Shown here piece after piece: positions 23,772-33,437 of a DNA stretch of 64,000 nucleotides. This stretch comes from Streptomyces avicenniae (GTDB lineage: Bacteria; Actinomycetota; Actinomycetes; Streptomycetales; Streptomycetaceae). The DNA is taken from NCBI RefSeq assembly GCF_000719135.1, contig NZ_JOEK01000005.1, forward strand, positions 1 to 64,000, given 5' to 3'. Each line of letters begins with the position of its first letter. Position 1 is the first letter of the stretch. Under the pieces are notes generated by a model that did not search any database, was not told the origin of the DNA, and was given only the letters and a program-made list of their open reading frames with translations. Made by a program: the position numbers and the translations under genes.

Positions 23772-26132
23772 ATGACGGAGAACGGGGCGGCGCCCGGCCT
23801 GTCCGCCGACGAGGTCGCACGGCGCGTCCGGCGCGGCGAGGTCAACGACGTACCGGCCCGCACCTCCCGCTCCACCGGCGAGATCGTCAGGTCCAACGTC
23901 CTCACCTTCTTCAACGCCCTGATGGGCACGCTGTTCCTCGTCGTCCTGGTCGTCGGCCCGCTCCAGGACGCCCTGTTCGGCTTCATCGTCGTCGCCAACT
24001 CCGCCGTCGGCATCGTCCAGGAACTGCGCGCCAAGCGGACGCTCGACGGCCTGGCCGTCGTCGGCGAGGCACACCCGGCCGTCCGCCGCGACGGCCGCAC
24101 CCACCGTGTGCCGACGCACGGGATCGTCCTGGGCGACCTCGTGGAACTCGGCCCCGGCGACAAGGCCCCGGTGGACGGCACGGTGACCGAGGCCGACGGC
24201 CTGGAGATGGACGAGTCGCTGCTGACCGGCGAGGCCGACCCCGTCGCCAAACGGCCGGGCGACGCCGTGCTGTCCGGCAGCTTCGCGGTCGCGGGGAGCG
24301 GTGCGTTCACCGCCACACGGGTCGGCCGCGACGCCTACGCCGCCCGGCTCGCCGACGAGGCGTCACGCTTCACGCTCGTCCGCTCCGAGCTGCGCGGCGG
24401 CATCGGCCGTGTGCTGCGCTGGTGCGTCGGCATCATGATCCCGGCGGCGCTCGGCCTGATCCTCAGCCAGCTGCTGGTGGAACGCACCGACACGCGCGAG
24501 GCGATCCGCCGCATGGTCGCCGGGATCGTCGTCATGGTGCCTGACGGCCTGGTGCTGATCACGTCGGTCGCCTTCGCCGTGGGCGTCGTCCGGCTCGGGC
24601 GGCGCCGCTGCCTCGTGCAGGAACTGCCCGCGATCGAGGGGCTGGCGCGGGTGGACACCGTCTGCCTCGACAAGACGGGCACCCTCACCGAGGGCGGTCT
24701 GGACCTGGCCGCCCTGCGCCCGCTCGGCGGCGCGAAGGAGCAGGACGTACGCCGCGTCCTCGGCGCGCTCGCCGCCGCCGACCCGCGCCCGAACGCGAGC
24801 CTGCGGGCCGTCGCCGCCGCCTGCCCCACGCCCGAAGGGCTGCGCGCGGACGCCACCCTCCCGTTCTCCTCCGCACGCGGGTACGGCGGCGCCGTCCTGA
24901 CCGGCACGAGCGGCGCGGGCTCCTGGCTGCTCGGCGCACCCGACGTCCTGCTGCCCGACGGTCATCCACAGCTTGTGGACATCGAACGGCTGAACGCGGA
25001 GGGGCTGCGCGTCCTCCTCCTGGCCGCCTCCGACCGCCCACCGGACGCGCCCCGCGACGCCCCGCCGGAACCGGCCGCGCTCGTCGTCCTCGAACAGCGC
25101 GTACGCCCCGAGGCCGCCGACGCCCTGCGCTACTTCGCCGGGCAGGGCGTCGCCGTGAAGGTCGTCTCGGGCGACAACGCCGTCTCGGTCGGCGCCGTCG
25201 CCGCCCGCCTCGGCCTGCCGGGGGCCGACCACCCCGTGGACGCGCGCACGCTGCCCCAGGACGGCGCCGCGGAGGCCGCCGAACACGCCACCGTGCTCGG
25301 CCGCGTCACCCCCGACCGCAAGCGCGCCCTCGTCCGCGCCCTGCGCTCCCGCGGCCACACCGTCGCCATGACCGGCGACGGCGTGAACGACGCGCTGGCC
25401 CTGAAGGACGCCGACATCGGCGTCGCCATGGGCTCGGGCTCCGAGGCGACCCGCGCCGTCGCCCAGATCGTGCTGCTCGACGACGACTTCACGGCGCTCC
25501 CGTCCGTCGTCGCCGAGGGCCGCCGCGTCATCGGCAACATCGAGCGGGTCGCCGGGCTGTTCCTCACCAAGACGGTCTACTCGGTCCTGATGGCCGTCGC
25601 GGTGATCTGCACCGCCGTGCCCTACCCGTTCCTCCCCCGCCACCTGACGCTGCTCTCCGCGCTGACCATCGGCATCCCCGCGTTCTTCCTCGCGCTCGCG
25701 CCGAGCGCCGAACGGGCACGGCCCCACTTCGTGCGCCGCGTCCTGCGGATCGCCGTCCCCTTCGGACTGGTCGCGGGCGCCGCCACGTTCGCCGTCTACC
25801 TCGGCGCCCGCGCCTACTACGGCGGCAGCTCGGACGGCGCGCTGCGGGCCGAGACGAGCGTGGCGACGCTGACGCTCTTCCTCATCACCCTGTGGGTCCT
25901 CGTCATCGTCGCCCGGCCGCTGACGTGGTGGCGCGTGCTGCTGGTCGCGGCGATGGGCGGCGCGTTCCTGCTGGTCATGGCCGTGCCGTGGCTCCAGCGG
26001 TTCTTCGAGCTGCGGCTCGCGGGCTGGACGATGCCCTGGACGGCCGTGGGCGTCGCGGTGGCGGCGTGCGTCCTGCTGGAGGCCAGCAGGTTCCTGCCGT
26101 GGGTCCGCCACCCGGGGCGTGACGAGGGGTAG
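23772..26132 (+). CDS. cation-transporting P-type ATPase
   Basis: 786 residues. The actuator loop reads LLTGEADPVAK, the phosphorylation site is D300 in CLDKTGTLTEG, and the hinge is MTGDGVNDALALKDADIGVAMG. The cytoplasmic N-domain lies about 310-470. About eight to ten membrane helices surround these. It is shorter than Ca2+ or Mg2+ ATPases of the P2/P3 groups and lacks N-terminal heavy-metal CxxC motifs, so a divalent or monovalent cation substrate is likely but not assignable. TACCGT (23760-23765) is six bases before the ATG. An alpha/beta hydrolase gene starts nine bases after its stop. Confidence 0.9.
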   Translation: MTENGAAPGLSADEVARRVRRGEVNDVPARTSRSTGEIVRSNVLTFFNALMGTLFLVVLVVGPLQDALFGFIVVANSAVGIVQELRAKRTLDGLAVVGEAHPAVRRDGRTHRVPTHGIVLGDLVELGPGDKAPVDGTVTEADGLEMDESLLTGEADPVAKRPGDAVLSGSFAVAGSGAFTATRVGRDAYAARLADEASRFTLVRSELRGGIGRVLRWCVGIMIPAALGLILSQLLVERTDTREAIRRMVAGIVVMVPDGLVLITSVAFAVGVVRLGRRRCLVQELPAIEGLARVDTVCLDKTGTLTEGGLDLAALRPLGGAKEQDVRRVLGALAAADPRPNASLRAVAAACPTPEGLRADATLPFSSARGYGGAVLTGTSGAGSWLLGAPDVLLPDGHPQLVDIERLNAEGLRVLLLAASDRPPDAPRDAPPEPAALVVLEQRVRPEAADALRYFAGQGVAVKVVSGDNAVSVGAVAARLGLPGADHPVDARTLPQDGAAEAAEHATVLGRVTPDRKRALVRALRSRGHTVAMTGDGVNDALALKDADIGVAMGSGSEATRAVAQIVLLDDDFTALPSVVAEGRRVIGNIERVAGLFLTKTVYSVLMAVAVICTAVPYPFLPRHLTLLSALTIGIPAFFLALAPSAERARPHFVRRVLRIAVPFGLVAGAATFAVYLGARAYYGGSSDGALRAETSVATLTLFLITLWVLVIVARPLTWWRVLLVAAMGGAFLLVMAVPWLQRFFELRLAGWTMPWTAVGVAVAACVLLEASRFLPWVRHPGRDEG

Positions 26133-26141
26133 TCTCCCGCC

Positions 26142-26831
26142 ATGACGGAATTCGTACTGGTGTCCGGTGCATGGCTGGACGCGCGCGCGTGGTCCGACGT
26201 CGTGCCGCTCCTGCGGGCCGCCGGGCACGGCGCCCACGCCCTCACGCTCTCGGGGCTCGGCGAGAAGCGCGGCGTTCCGGCCGGGCAGCGCACCCACGTG
26301 GACGACATCACCGGCGCGATCGAGGCGGCCGACCTGCGGGAGGTCGTGCTGGTCGGCCACAGCTACTCGGGCATCCCGGTCGGGCAGGCCGCGGAACGGA
26401 TCGGCGGACGGCTGGCCCGCGTCGTGCACGTGGACGCCAACGTGCCCGCCGACGGCGAGTCGTTCGCCGGGCCCGACGTCCTCGCCGCGATCGAGGCGAA
26501 CGACGGCTTCTGGCCGCCGCTCGCACCGGCCGACCTCGCGGACCAGGGCCTCACCGACGCGCAGATCGCCCGCCTCGTCGCGGAGTCCACGCCCCACCCC
26601 GGCGCGTCGCTCACCGAGCCCGCCGTCCTGCGGCGCCCGCAGGCCGACCTGCCGACGACCTATGTGAAGTGCCTGCTCGACTGGCCCGAGCCCAGCCCCG
26701 ACGTCGCCGCGCTGCTGACCGGCGACCGCTGGGAACTGGTCGAGATGGACACCGGCCACTGGCCGATGTACTCGCAGCCGCGCGCGCTCGCCGACGTCCT
26801 GCTCGCGGCGGCGGCCGTCCCCCGGGGGTGA
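26142..26831 (+). CDS. alpha/beta-fold hydrolase
   Basis: 229 residues. The nucleophile elbow is G-H-S-Y-S-G with S74; FVLVSGAWLDARAWSDV opens the fold and contributes the oxyanion loop. The catalytic His is probably in MDTGHWPMYSQP near the C-terminus, and an acid lies in the preceding strand region. This is the esterase/salicylate-esterase-like alpha/beta hydrolase group (PF12697). Substrate unknown. TAGTCT (26130-26135) overlaps the ATPase stop and lies six bases before the ATG, so the gene seems to have its own leaderless promoter. It converges on the next gene with a six-base gap. Confidence 0.88.
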   Translation: MTEFVLVSGAWLDARAWSDVVPLLRAAGHGAHALTLSGLGEKRGVPAGQRTHVDDITGAIEAADLREVVLVGHSYSGIPVGQAAERIGGRLARVVHVDANVPADGESFAGPDVLAAIEANDGFWPPLAPADLADQGLTDAQIARLVAESTPHPGASLTEPAVLRRPQADLPTTYVKCLLDWPEPSPDVAALLTGDRWELVEMDTGHWPMYSQPRALADVLLAAAAVPRG

Positions 26832-26837
26832 TCCGCG

Positions 26838-27671
26838 TCAGGACGGGCAGGGCTCCCGCCACGCGTCGAGTTCGAGGCGCTTCACCATCGAGCTGAAGCC
26901 CAGCGCCGTCGTTTCCGCGCAGAACTCGTCGGCCGCGAGGTCGTACTCCACGTGGAGCACGGCCTTGCCCTGCTCGACGAACGGCAGCAGCAGCTCGCAC
27001 TCGCCGAACGCCGCGCACTCCTCGCTCACCGCGAAGTCGAAGTCGTCCACCAGCTCGGCCGCCTGCGCGCCGTCGTTCTTCAGGCCGACCGCCAGGCCGC
27101 GGTCATGGGCGAGCGAGGCGACCATGCGGTTGAACGCCAGTTGGTCGGCGGCCGTCAGCGGGAAGCCGGTGTCGTTCGTGAAGCCCTCCAGCAGATCGGG
27201 CTCGACCGCGTCGAAGCCCTTCTCCGCGCACATGTCGAAGCGCGCCGCCAACAGCGGGCGCAGGGCGTCCAGTTCCCGGATGTCCAGCCAGCGTTCGCCC
27301 GGCCAGCCGTTGCCCTCGCCCAGCAGCTCGGGCGGGAACGCGTCGGCGTCCGGCCTGAACTCCTCCCAGGCGCCCGCGTTGACGTAGCAGATGACCCGCA
27401 CGTCCCGCGCGTGCAGCTCGGCGACCTGCGCGGCGGTCGTCTCGAAGCCGTCCACGTCGTACACGGGCACGTCCACCGTCAGGTCGAGCGTGCCGCCGAG
27501 CTGCCACTGCCAGGGCGTGCCGGGCGCCGGGCGCCACAGCTCCTGGGCCTCGCGCTCCTCCGCCGCGCCGTCCGTGCCGCCGCTGTCGCCGTCACCGCCG
27601 CTGCCGCAGGCCACCAGCGCGCACGCCAGCAGCGCCGCGCCCAGCGCGCGGCCACCCGTCAGTCGAACCAC
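26838..27671 (-). CDS. GH114-like (endo-alpha-1,4-polygalactosaminidase) lipoprotein
   Basis: 277 residues, GTG start. The signal peptide ends in the lipobox L-V-A-C, then a Gly/Ser/Asp spacer. The catalytic-type TIM barrel begins at WQWQLGGTLDLTVDVPVYDVD; VICYVNAGAWEEFRPD, GERWLDIRELDALRPLLAARFDMCAEKGFDAVEPD and GLAVGLKND follow, which match GH114. It would degrade galactosaminogalactan-type polymers at the cell surface. Its start overlaps the end of the sacsin-like gene by 13 bases, so translation is coupled. A link between an Hsp90-like ATPase and a surface glycanase is unexpected; the pairing may be only transcriptional. Confidence 0.82.
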   Translation of the reverse strand: MVRLTGGRALGAALLACALVACGSGGDGDSGGTDGAAEEREAQELWRPAPGTPWQWQLGGTLDLTVDVPVYDVDGFETTAAQVAELHARDVRVICYVNAGAWEEFRPDADAFPPELLGEGNGWPGERWLDIRELDALRPLLAARFDMCAEKGFDAVEPDLLEGFTNDTGFPLTAADQLAFNRMVASLAHDRGLAVGLKNDGAQAAELVDDFDFAVSEECAAFGECELLLPFVEQGKAVLHVEYDLAADEFCAETTALGFSSMVKRLELDAWREPCPS

Positions 27672-30600
27672 CGGGCCGTGTCCAGCTCCGCGCCGCGCGC
27701 CGGGTCCTCCAGCAGCGCGGCCAGCTCGAAACGGCGCGGCCAGCGGCCCGTGGCCCAGGCGAGCCCGGCCGCCAGGCCCTCGAACGTCGCCGCGTGCAGG
27801 ACGCCGTCGTCCGTCAGCCGCCACTCGATCTCCGTGCCGTCGATGACCAGTTCGTCGTGCTCCACGTAGGTCGCCGGGGTGTCCGGGCCGAGGAGGGCGC
27901 GGGCCGCCTCCGGCACGTCCCGCTCGGTGCCGTCCTCGGGCGGCGGCGCGGCCAGGGCGGCGCTGAGCGGGCGCACGTCCAGGACGGCCGCGAGACCGGC
28001 CGCCAGGGCGGGCGGCACCGGCAGCAGCGCCCGTCCGGTGGCCAGCGGCAGCAGGTCGGGCGCGTCCGCGACCAGCGCGGCCCCCGCCGCGACGACCTGC
28101 GGCACCCCGTCCACGACGGCCCGCAACTCGTCGGGCAGCGTGACCTCTTCCGGGTCCAGCTCGGCCAACAGCGCGTACAGGCCGTGGAGTTGCGCGGCGG
28201 AGACCGTCACCTCCCGGTCGGCCAGCCGGGTGAGCAGGTCGGCCGCGCCGCCCGGCTCGGCCAGCAGCGCGCGGGCGCTGGTGCGCACGCCGAGGGCGTG
28301 CAGCACCTCGTCGTCCACGTCGGCCGTGTCCGCGTCGTCGTACAGCCCGGCGAGCAGCGGGTCGCCCCCGGCCGCGCGCAGCCCGGCGGGGCGGCGGCCG
28401 TCGAGGACGGGCGCGCCGCGCAGCCACCAGGCGGTGTACGAGCGGGCGCGCTCGACCGTGCCGTCCGGCATGCGCACGCGCAGCGGTGTCGTCAGCGCGG
28501 CGCGCAGCGTGGGCGAGCCCGAGATGAGGGCGAGGGCGCGCGGCCACTGCTCGTCGTCCACGAGTTCGAGGTCGCGGACGGCGAGGATCTCGGTGGCGAC
28601 GGGCGGCAGGTCGGCGTCGGGCAGGGTGTCGAGCAGGTCCTCGCACCAGACGTCCACGGCGTCCAGCAGGCCGATGTCGTCCGGCTCGGCGTACCCGGCG
28701 TCGCGCGGTTCGAGGTCGTCGGGGTCGAGGACGACGCCCGAGGCGCGCACGACGGCCAGGTCGGCCTGCACGCCGACCGCGGTGAGCGTCGCGGCGTCCC
28801 ACGCGTCGGCCAGCGCCGCGTCGCAGGCGGGGAGTTCGCCGGGCCGCACGATCGCGGCGAAGGTGCTGCCGGGCAGCACGAGGTCACCCGCGGGCGACAG
28901 TTCGCCGTCCTCGTCCGGCAGCGCGAGCGCGGCGAGCCACGGCTCGTCGCCCGGGCCGAGGCCCGCGTCCCGCACCAACGCCAGGACGATCCCGGCCAGT
29001 TCGGCGGCCGGTACGGCGTCCTCGTCCCACACGTCGGGGTCGGCGGACGCGGCGACGGCGGCGCGGACCTGCGGGCTCGTCAGGACGGCGCGCGGGCTCG
29101 CGGGCGCGGCGCCCAGCTTCTCCAGCAGCGGGTGGGCGGCCTGCGGGTGGGCGATCTTCAGCCCGAGCCGCCCCAGGCCCTCCGGGTCGGTGCCCGGCAC
29201 GGGCAGCAGGACGCGGGACGGGCCGATCGTCGTGCGGCCGTCGGCCAGCGGGACGGGCAGGCCCGTCAGCAGCTCGGGGTCCACCCCGGCCAGCGACTCG
29301 TACAGCCGCCACCACCACTCGGCTGGCCGTTCCACGCCGACGAGGCGGTCGATGGCCTCGCCCAGCGGCACGCGCGCCACGTCCAGGACGCGCAGCTCGG
29401 CCCGGCGCTCCAGCCCGGCGGGCAGCAGGACGGGGAACAGCTCGGCGAGCACGGCGACGGTCTCCGCCCCCGCCCGTTCCACCAGCTCCGCCTCGACGGG
29501 CCGCAGCGCCTCGGGGGCGCCCTCGGCGTGCGGCGCGGCGCCCGGCAGGAACGCGGCGCCTGGCAGCCGGTCGAGCAGCAGCTCGCGCAGCGCGCCGTCC
29601 AGTTCGCCGCGCCCGAGCGGCCCGGGGACGAGCCCGAGCGTGCCGGTCGTGACGGGCCGCCAGTCCGTGAGGAGGGTGACGTACGTGTCGGCGGCGCGGC
29701 CGAGGAGGAAGTCGGTGAGCGGCCCGGGCGCGACGTGACGCCGCGTCGGCTCCAGCGGGAAGCTGGCGATGAGCAGCGCGGGCAGGCCGAGCGCGTCGTC
29801 GGTCGGCGTCGGCGCGTGGACGACGGGCGCGCTGGCGGGCGTGGCGGGCGCGCCCTCGGCGTCCACGGGGACGGCCCAGGTGACCGACCAGTGGGTGCGT
29901 TCGCGCTCTTCGAGCGGCCGGTCGGCCATCAGCTCGGGGGCGGCCTCGCCGCTGTCGGAGGCGACGCGCCAGCGCGTCGAGCGGACGGCGCTGCCCGCGG
30001 GGCCCGGCTCCTCGGTGATCTGCGTGTACGGGCCGAACTGGGCGCGGGTGAGGGTCCGTTCGCCGCTGGGCGTGGAGAGGGTGATCTCGGTGAGGCCGGG
30101 CAGGGCGAGCAGCAGTGTGTCGTCCACGGCGTCCAGCAGCCGGTTCGCCAGGTCCTCTGCCGCGGCGTCGCGCAGCGGGAGCCTGACGGCCGTGTCGTAG
30201 CCCTCGGGCACGACCGCGTCCGCGTCGGGGAAGGGCAGGCGCAGCAGGGGCACGGCGTGCCGCTGTCCGGCGCGGCGGTCGAGCTCGGCCAGCAGCCCCT
30301 CGTTGCCCTCGGCGGCGCCGCGCGCCAGCTCGGCGGACTCGCGCAGCGACCAGCGCACGCCGCCCCCCGCGCTGGCGACGGCGGGCTCGTCGCTGACGGC
30401 GAGGACGGCGGCGAAGCCGACGCCGAAGCGGCCGACGGTGCCACCCGCGTCCCGCTTGGCCGAGGCGCGCAGCGTGGACAGCGACTCCGCGCCCGCCGCG
30501 TCGAGGGGCGCGCCGCTGTTCGCGGCGGTGAGGACCCCGTCGCGCAGCGCCAGGAGGAGGCGGCCCGGCGCGTCGGCGCGGGCCGCGGCGTCGGCGGCGT

Positions 30601-30766
30601 TCTGCGCCAGCTCGACGACGAGCCGGTCGCGGTAGCCGCCACGCGCCAGGTCTTCCTCGGCGTTGGCGTCCTCGCGGAACCGGGCCGGCGAGGCGGTCCA
30701 TGCGCTCAGCACACCGGCGCGGAGCGTGGCGGTGCCGAAGGGATCGTCGTCGTGGTCGGTGGTCAC
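27659..30766 (-). CDS. sacsin N-terminal-like ATP-binding protein (GHKL ATPase fold)
   Basis: 1035 residues, GTG start. The N-terminal Hsp90-like ATP-binding domain (about 30-230) has the N-box ELAQNAADA, the G1 region LTAANSGAPLD, and the lid/G2 region VGRFGVGFAAVLAVSD. The rest is a long, mostly helical and beta region without named domains, rich in Leu/Ala/Asp, as in actinobacterial sacsin-like proteins. A chaperone-like role is inferred from the fold. TACTGT (on the minus strand, 30779-30774) is seven bases before the GTG, suggesting leaderless transcription. The upstream DUF3027 gene, 97 bp away on the same strand, is a conserved neighbour in Streptomyces as far as I recall. Confidence 0.85.
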   Translation of the reverse strand: MTTDHDDDPFGTATLRAGVLSAWTASPARFREDANAEEDLARGGYRDRLVVELAQNAADAAARADAPGRLLLALRDGVLTAANSGAPLDAAGAESLSTLRASAKRDAGGTVGRFGVGFAAVLAVSDEPAVASAGGGVRWSLRESAELARGAAEGNEGLLAELDRRAGQRHAVPLLRLPFPDADAVVPEGYDTAVRLPLRDAAAEDLANRLLDAVDDTLLLALPGLTEITLSTPSGERTLTRAQFGPYTQITEEPGPAGSAVRSTRWRVASDSGEAAPELMADRPLEERERTHWSVTWAVPVDAEGAPATPASAPVVHAPTPTDDALGLPALLIASFPLEPTRRHVAPGPLTDFLLGRAADTYVTLLTDWRPVTTGTLGLVPGPLGRGELDGALRELLLDRLPGAAFLPGAAPHAEGAPEALRPVEAELVERAGAETVAVLAELFPVLLPAGLERRAELRVLDVARVPLGEAIDRLVGVERPAEWWWRLYESLAGVDPELLTGLPVPLADGRTTIGPSRVLLPVPGTDPEGLGRLGLKIAHPQAAHPLLEKLGAAPASPRAVLTSPQVRAAVAASADPDVWDEDAVPAAELAGIVLALVRDAGLGPGDEPWLAALALPDEDGELSPAGDLVLPGSTFAAIVRPGELPACDAALADAWDAATLTAVGVQADLAVVRASGVVLDPDDLEPRDAGYAEPDDIGLLDAVDVWCEDLLDTLPDADLPPVATEILAVRDLELVDDEQWPRALALISGSPTLRAALTTPLRVRMPDGTVERARSYTAWWLRGAPVLDGRRPAGLRAAGGDPLLAGLYDDADTADVDDEVLHALGVRTSARALLAEPGGAADLLTRLADREVTVSAAQLHGLYALLAELDPEEVTLPDELRAVVDGVPQVVAAGAALVADAPDLLPLATGRALLPVPPALAAGLAAVLDVRPLSAALAAPPPEDGTERDVPEAARALLGPDTPATYVEHDELVIDGTEIEWRLTDDGVLHAATFEGLAAGLAWATGRWPRRFELAALLEDPARGAELDTARWFD

Positions 30767-30863
30767 GGGTGCGACAGTACCGGGTACGGGGAGGCCCTCA
30801 GGCTGCCGGTGCGCGGGGGCGGCGGGCGGCCCAGGTCAGGGGGCCCCGGGCGCCGCCGGGCCG

Positions 30864-31622
30864 TCAGAGCGGGTCGGCGCCGAGGTGGTCGATGACGGGC
30901 GGCGGGGGCTGCTGCGGCTTCGGCTGCTCGGCGTCCGAGTGCGCGCCGCAGCCGTACGCCAGGGAGACGACGCGGCCGTCCGCGGGCGAGTACGCGTTGG
31001 CGCAGACGCCGAACGCCTGGCGCAGCGAACCGGCCAGCGGCAGGAGGAATCCGCAGCTGACGCACCCGGCGGGCGCGGCCTGCGCCATGGGCGTCTCGGG
31101 GCCGAAGCTCTCCTCCCAGCGGTCGGCCGCCTCCTGGCCGCCGATCCAGGACAGGACGCGCGGGCGGCACAGGCCGAGCTGGAGCGCGACGTCGGTGACG
31201 GTGGCGCGTTCCGCCGTCTCCTGCTCGGGCGTCCCGGCCTCCCAGCCGGGTTCGAGGCGGGGGTCGTCCTCCTCGGCCGGCAGCAGGTCGCCGGGGCCGA
31301 GGTCGCCGGGGCGCAGCCGTTCGTGCCAGGGCACCCAGGCGGGGGCGAGCAGCGAGTCGGGGCCCGGAGTGAGCGTGACCTCGTCCACCGTCACGTACTT
31401 GGCGCGGGAGGCACGGGTGACGGTGACGCCCCAGCGCCAGCCGGTGTAGCCGGGGTCCTCGGCGGCGAAGAGGTGGGTCACCAGCCGGTCGCCCTCGGCG
31501 ACGGCCCCGAGGTACGCGCCGAGCGGCTGTGGGTGCGCCGCCTCCGCGGCGGCGTCGCGGGCCACGTCCACCGCCTCGGCGCAGAGCCGGTCGGGCGTAC
31601 GGCTTCGCATCCCAGCATTCAC
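30864..31622 (-). CDS. DUF3027 protein
   Basis: 252 residues. Family landmarks: VGDRLVTHLFAAEDPGYTGWRWGVTV-like sequence (here EGDRLVTHLFA...), VTVDEVTLTPGPDSLLAPAWVPWHERLRPGDLGPGDLLP, and a late Cys cluster (GCVSCGFLLPL, VCANAYSPADGRVVSLAYGCGAHSD) that may bind a metal. Function unknown; the family is confined to actinobacteria. The GTG at 31622 follows GGAGGAGAG; an ATG at 31610 is an alternative. It reads towards the sacsin-like ATPase gene and away from the divergent MFS gene. Confidence 0.85.
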   Translation of the reverse strand: MNAGMRSRTPDRLCAEAVDVARDAAAEAAHPQPLGAYLGAVAEGDRLVTHLFAAEDPGYTGWRWGVTVTRASRAKYVTVDEVTLTPGPDSLLAPAWVPWHERLRPGDLGPGDLLPAEEDDPRLEPGWEAGTPEQETAERATVTDVALQLGLCRPRVLSWIGGQEAADRWEESFGPETPMAQAAPAGCVSCGFLLPLAGSLRQAFGVCANAYSPADGRVVSLAYGCGAHSDAEQPKPQQPPPPVIDHLGADPL

Positions 31623-32008
31623 GAGAACTCTCTCTCCTCCGCCGTAGTACCGGTGCGGGCGCCTGATGGGCGAACGGAGCCGACGGAGCGGACGCTGGGA
31701 CCGCTACGACGTCATGCTGTACGAGGCAAGGCGCACCGTCCGACCACGCTACCGCACACCCCGACCGGCCGACGCGCGCGCCCGGTGCCCGGGGGACGGC
31801 CGCCCGGACGGCTGTAGCGGACCCGCACGGATGCGTGACGGGCGGCGGGGTAGACGGAGCGGCACAACACGCCGTCGCTCCCCCGGCGGGAAGCGGTCGG
31901 CGTGGCCGCCCCGTCCCCGTGAACAGCGACGACTTCGCCGCGGAAACCCAGGTAAATGCCATGCGCGAAACAGGAACCGGCGGGCCGTCAGCCCGTAGGC
32001 TTGAGGCC
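31623..32008. other. divergent intergenic region
   Basis: 386 bases between the DUF3027 and MFS genes. It contains the DUF3027 ribosome binding site and the MFS leaderless -10 box (TAGGCT, 31996-32001). A frame in phase with the MFS gene runs back to ATG 31961 and GTG 31919, so the MFS start is not certain. I see no strong palindrome or RNA structure in the rest. Confidence 0.5.
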
Positions 32009-33409
32009 GTGGCTGGTGGCAGCTCGTCCGACACCCAGAACAAGACCGGCTCGGGCCGCCTCGTGCGGACGGCGCGGGCGGGCGGGCACGCCCTGCGGGC
32101 GTTCCCGGTGTTCGTCGGCCGCCGCATCCGCCGCGCGACGACGGCGGAGGGCGCGGGCGAATCGGGCCTGTCCAAGCTGATCGAGCTGCACGCCGTGCAC
32201 TCGGCGGGCGACATGCTGATCACGATGGCGCTCGCCTCGACCATCTTCTTCTCCGTGCCGACGGCCGAGGCGCGCGGCCGGGTGGCGCTCTACCTGGCGA
32301 TCACGATGGCGCCGTTCGTCCTCCTCGCGCCGGTCATCGGCCCGCTGCTCGACCGGGTGCCGCACGGCCGCCGGGCCGCGATGGCGGCGGCGCTGCTGGC
32401 GCGCGGGGTGCTGGCGCTGGTCATCGCGGGCGCAGTCGCGAGCGGGGGGCTCGCGCTGTACCCGGCGGCGCTGGGCGTGCTGGTGTGCTCGAAGGCGTAC
32501 AACATCGTGCGCGCGGCGGTCGTTCCACGGCTGCTGCCCACCCGTGTGTCCCTCGTCAAGGCCAACGCGCGGATCACCCTGACGGGTCTCATCGCGGCGG
32601 GCGCCGCGGCACCCGTGGGCCTGGCGCTGAACGCGCTGGGCGAACGGCTGCCGCTGTACGCCGCCTGTCTCGTCACGGTGACGGGCGCGTTCCTCTCCTT
32701 CCGGCTGCCGGGGCAGGTGGACCTGGCGCGCGGCGAGCGGACGTACCACCTCGCCGAGCTGCGCGAGACCCGTGCCGCCCTCGCCCGCGAGAAGGACGAC
32801 GGCACGCGCGGCGGGCTGCTGCGCGCGCCCGACTCGAACGTCGTGCAGGCCCTGCTGGCGAACGCGTCGCTGCGGGCGCTGTCCGGCTTCCTCCTGTTCT
32901 TCATGGCGTTCCTGCTGCGCTCGCAGTCGCTGCCTGGGCTGTCGGCCGCGTTCTCGCTGGCACTCGTGGGCCTCGCGGCGGGCGCGGGTAACGCGGCGGG
33001 CAACCTGCTGGGCAGTTGGCTGCGCGACCGTGCGCCCGAGCTGATCCTGCTGACGATGGTGCTGCTCGCCCTCGTCACCACGACGGCCGCCGCCGTCGCG
33101 TACGCGGCGGTGACCGTGGTGGCGGTGTGCGCGGTGGCCGGGATCTGCCAGGCGCTCGGCAAGCTGTCGCTCGACGCGATGATCCAGCGGGACGTGCCGG
33201 AGGTCGTGCGCACCTCGGCGTTCGCGCGCTCCGAGACGGCGTTGCAGATGTCGTGGGTGGCGGGCGGCGCGATCGGCATCTCGCTGCCGCTGAACGGGAC
33301 GCTGGGCATGACGGTGGCCGCCGTCGTGGTGCTGCTCGGGACGGTCGCGACGACCCGCGGACTGCTGGGCGCCGTACGGCGCGGCACGCCGCACCCCCGC
33401 GTCCGGTGA
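32009..33409 (+). CDS. MFS-type membrane transporter
   Basis: 466 residues. A hydrophilic, basic N-terminus (about 1-60) leads to about twelve membrane helices. Landmarks are SGLSKLIELHAVHSAGDMLITMALASTIFF, APVIGPLLDRVPHGRRAAMA (MFS motif A), NIVRAAVVPRLLPTRVSLVKANARITL, and AGNLLGSWLRDRAPE. I recognise it as a conserved Streptomyces MFS protein found near DUF3027; the substrate is unknown. The GTG at 32009 is used because TAGGCT lies seven bases upstream; the ATG at 31961 with an AGG nearby would add 16 residues. Confidence 0.8.
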   Translation: MAGGSSSDTQNKTGSGRLVRTARAGGHALRAFPVFVGRRIRRATTAEGAGESGLSKLIELHAVHSAGDMLITMALASTIFFSVPTAEARGRVALYLAITMAPFVLLAPVIGPLLDRVPHGRRAAMAAALLARGVLALVIAGAVASGGLALYPAALGVLVCSKAYNIVRAAVVPRLLPTRVSLVKANARITLTGLIAAGAAAPVGLALNALGERLPLYAACLVTVTGAFLSFRLPGQVDLARGERTYHLAELRETRAALAREKDDGTRGGLLRAPDSNVVQALLANASLRALSGFLLFFMAFLLRSQSLPGLSAAFSLALVGLAAGAGNAAGNLLGSWLRDRAPELILLTMVLLALVTTTAAAVAYAAVTVVAVCAVAGICQALGKLSLDAMIQRDVPEVVRTSAFARSETALQMSWVAGGAIGISLPLNGTLGMTVAAVVVLLGTVATTRGLLGAVRRGTPHPRVR

Positions 33410-33437
33410 GCCCGTGGCGCGCGGGTACCCTGCCCGC

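Noticed and set aside
24363..26759. 798-codon minus-strand open frame
   Set aside because: Shadow of the P-type ATPase and hydrolase genes; no recognisable motif, while the plus-strand product has all ATPase motifs.
27794..30895. 1033-codon plus-strand open frame
   Set aside because: Shadow of the sacsin-like ATPase gene; composition is Gly/Val/Arg/Gln and no family pattern is seen.
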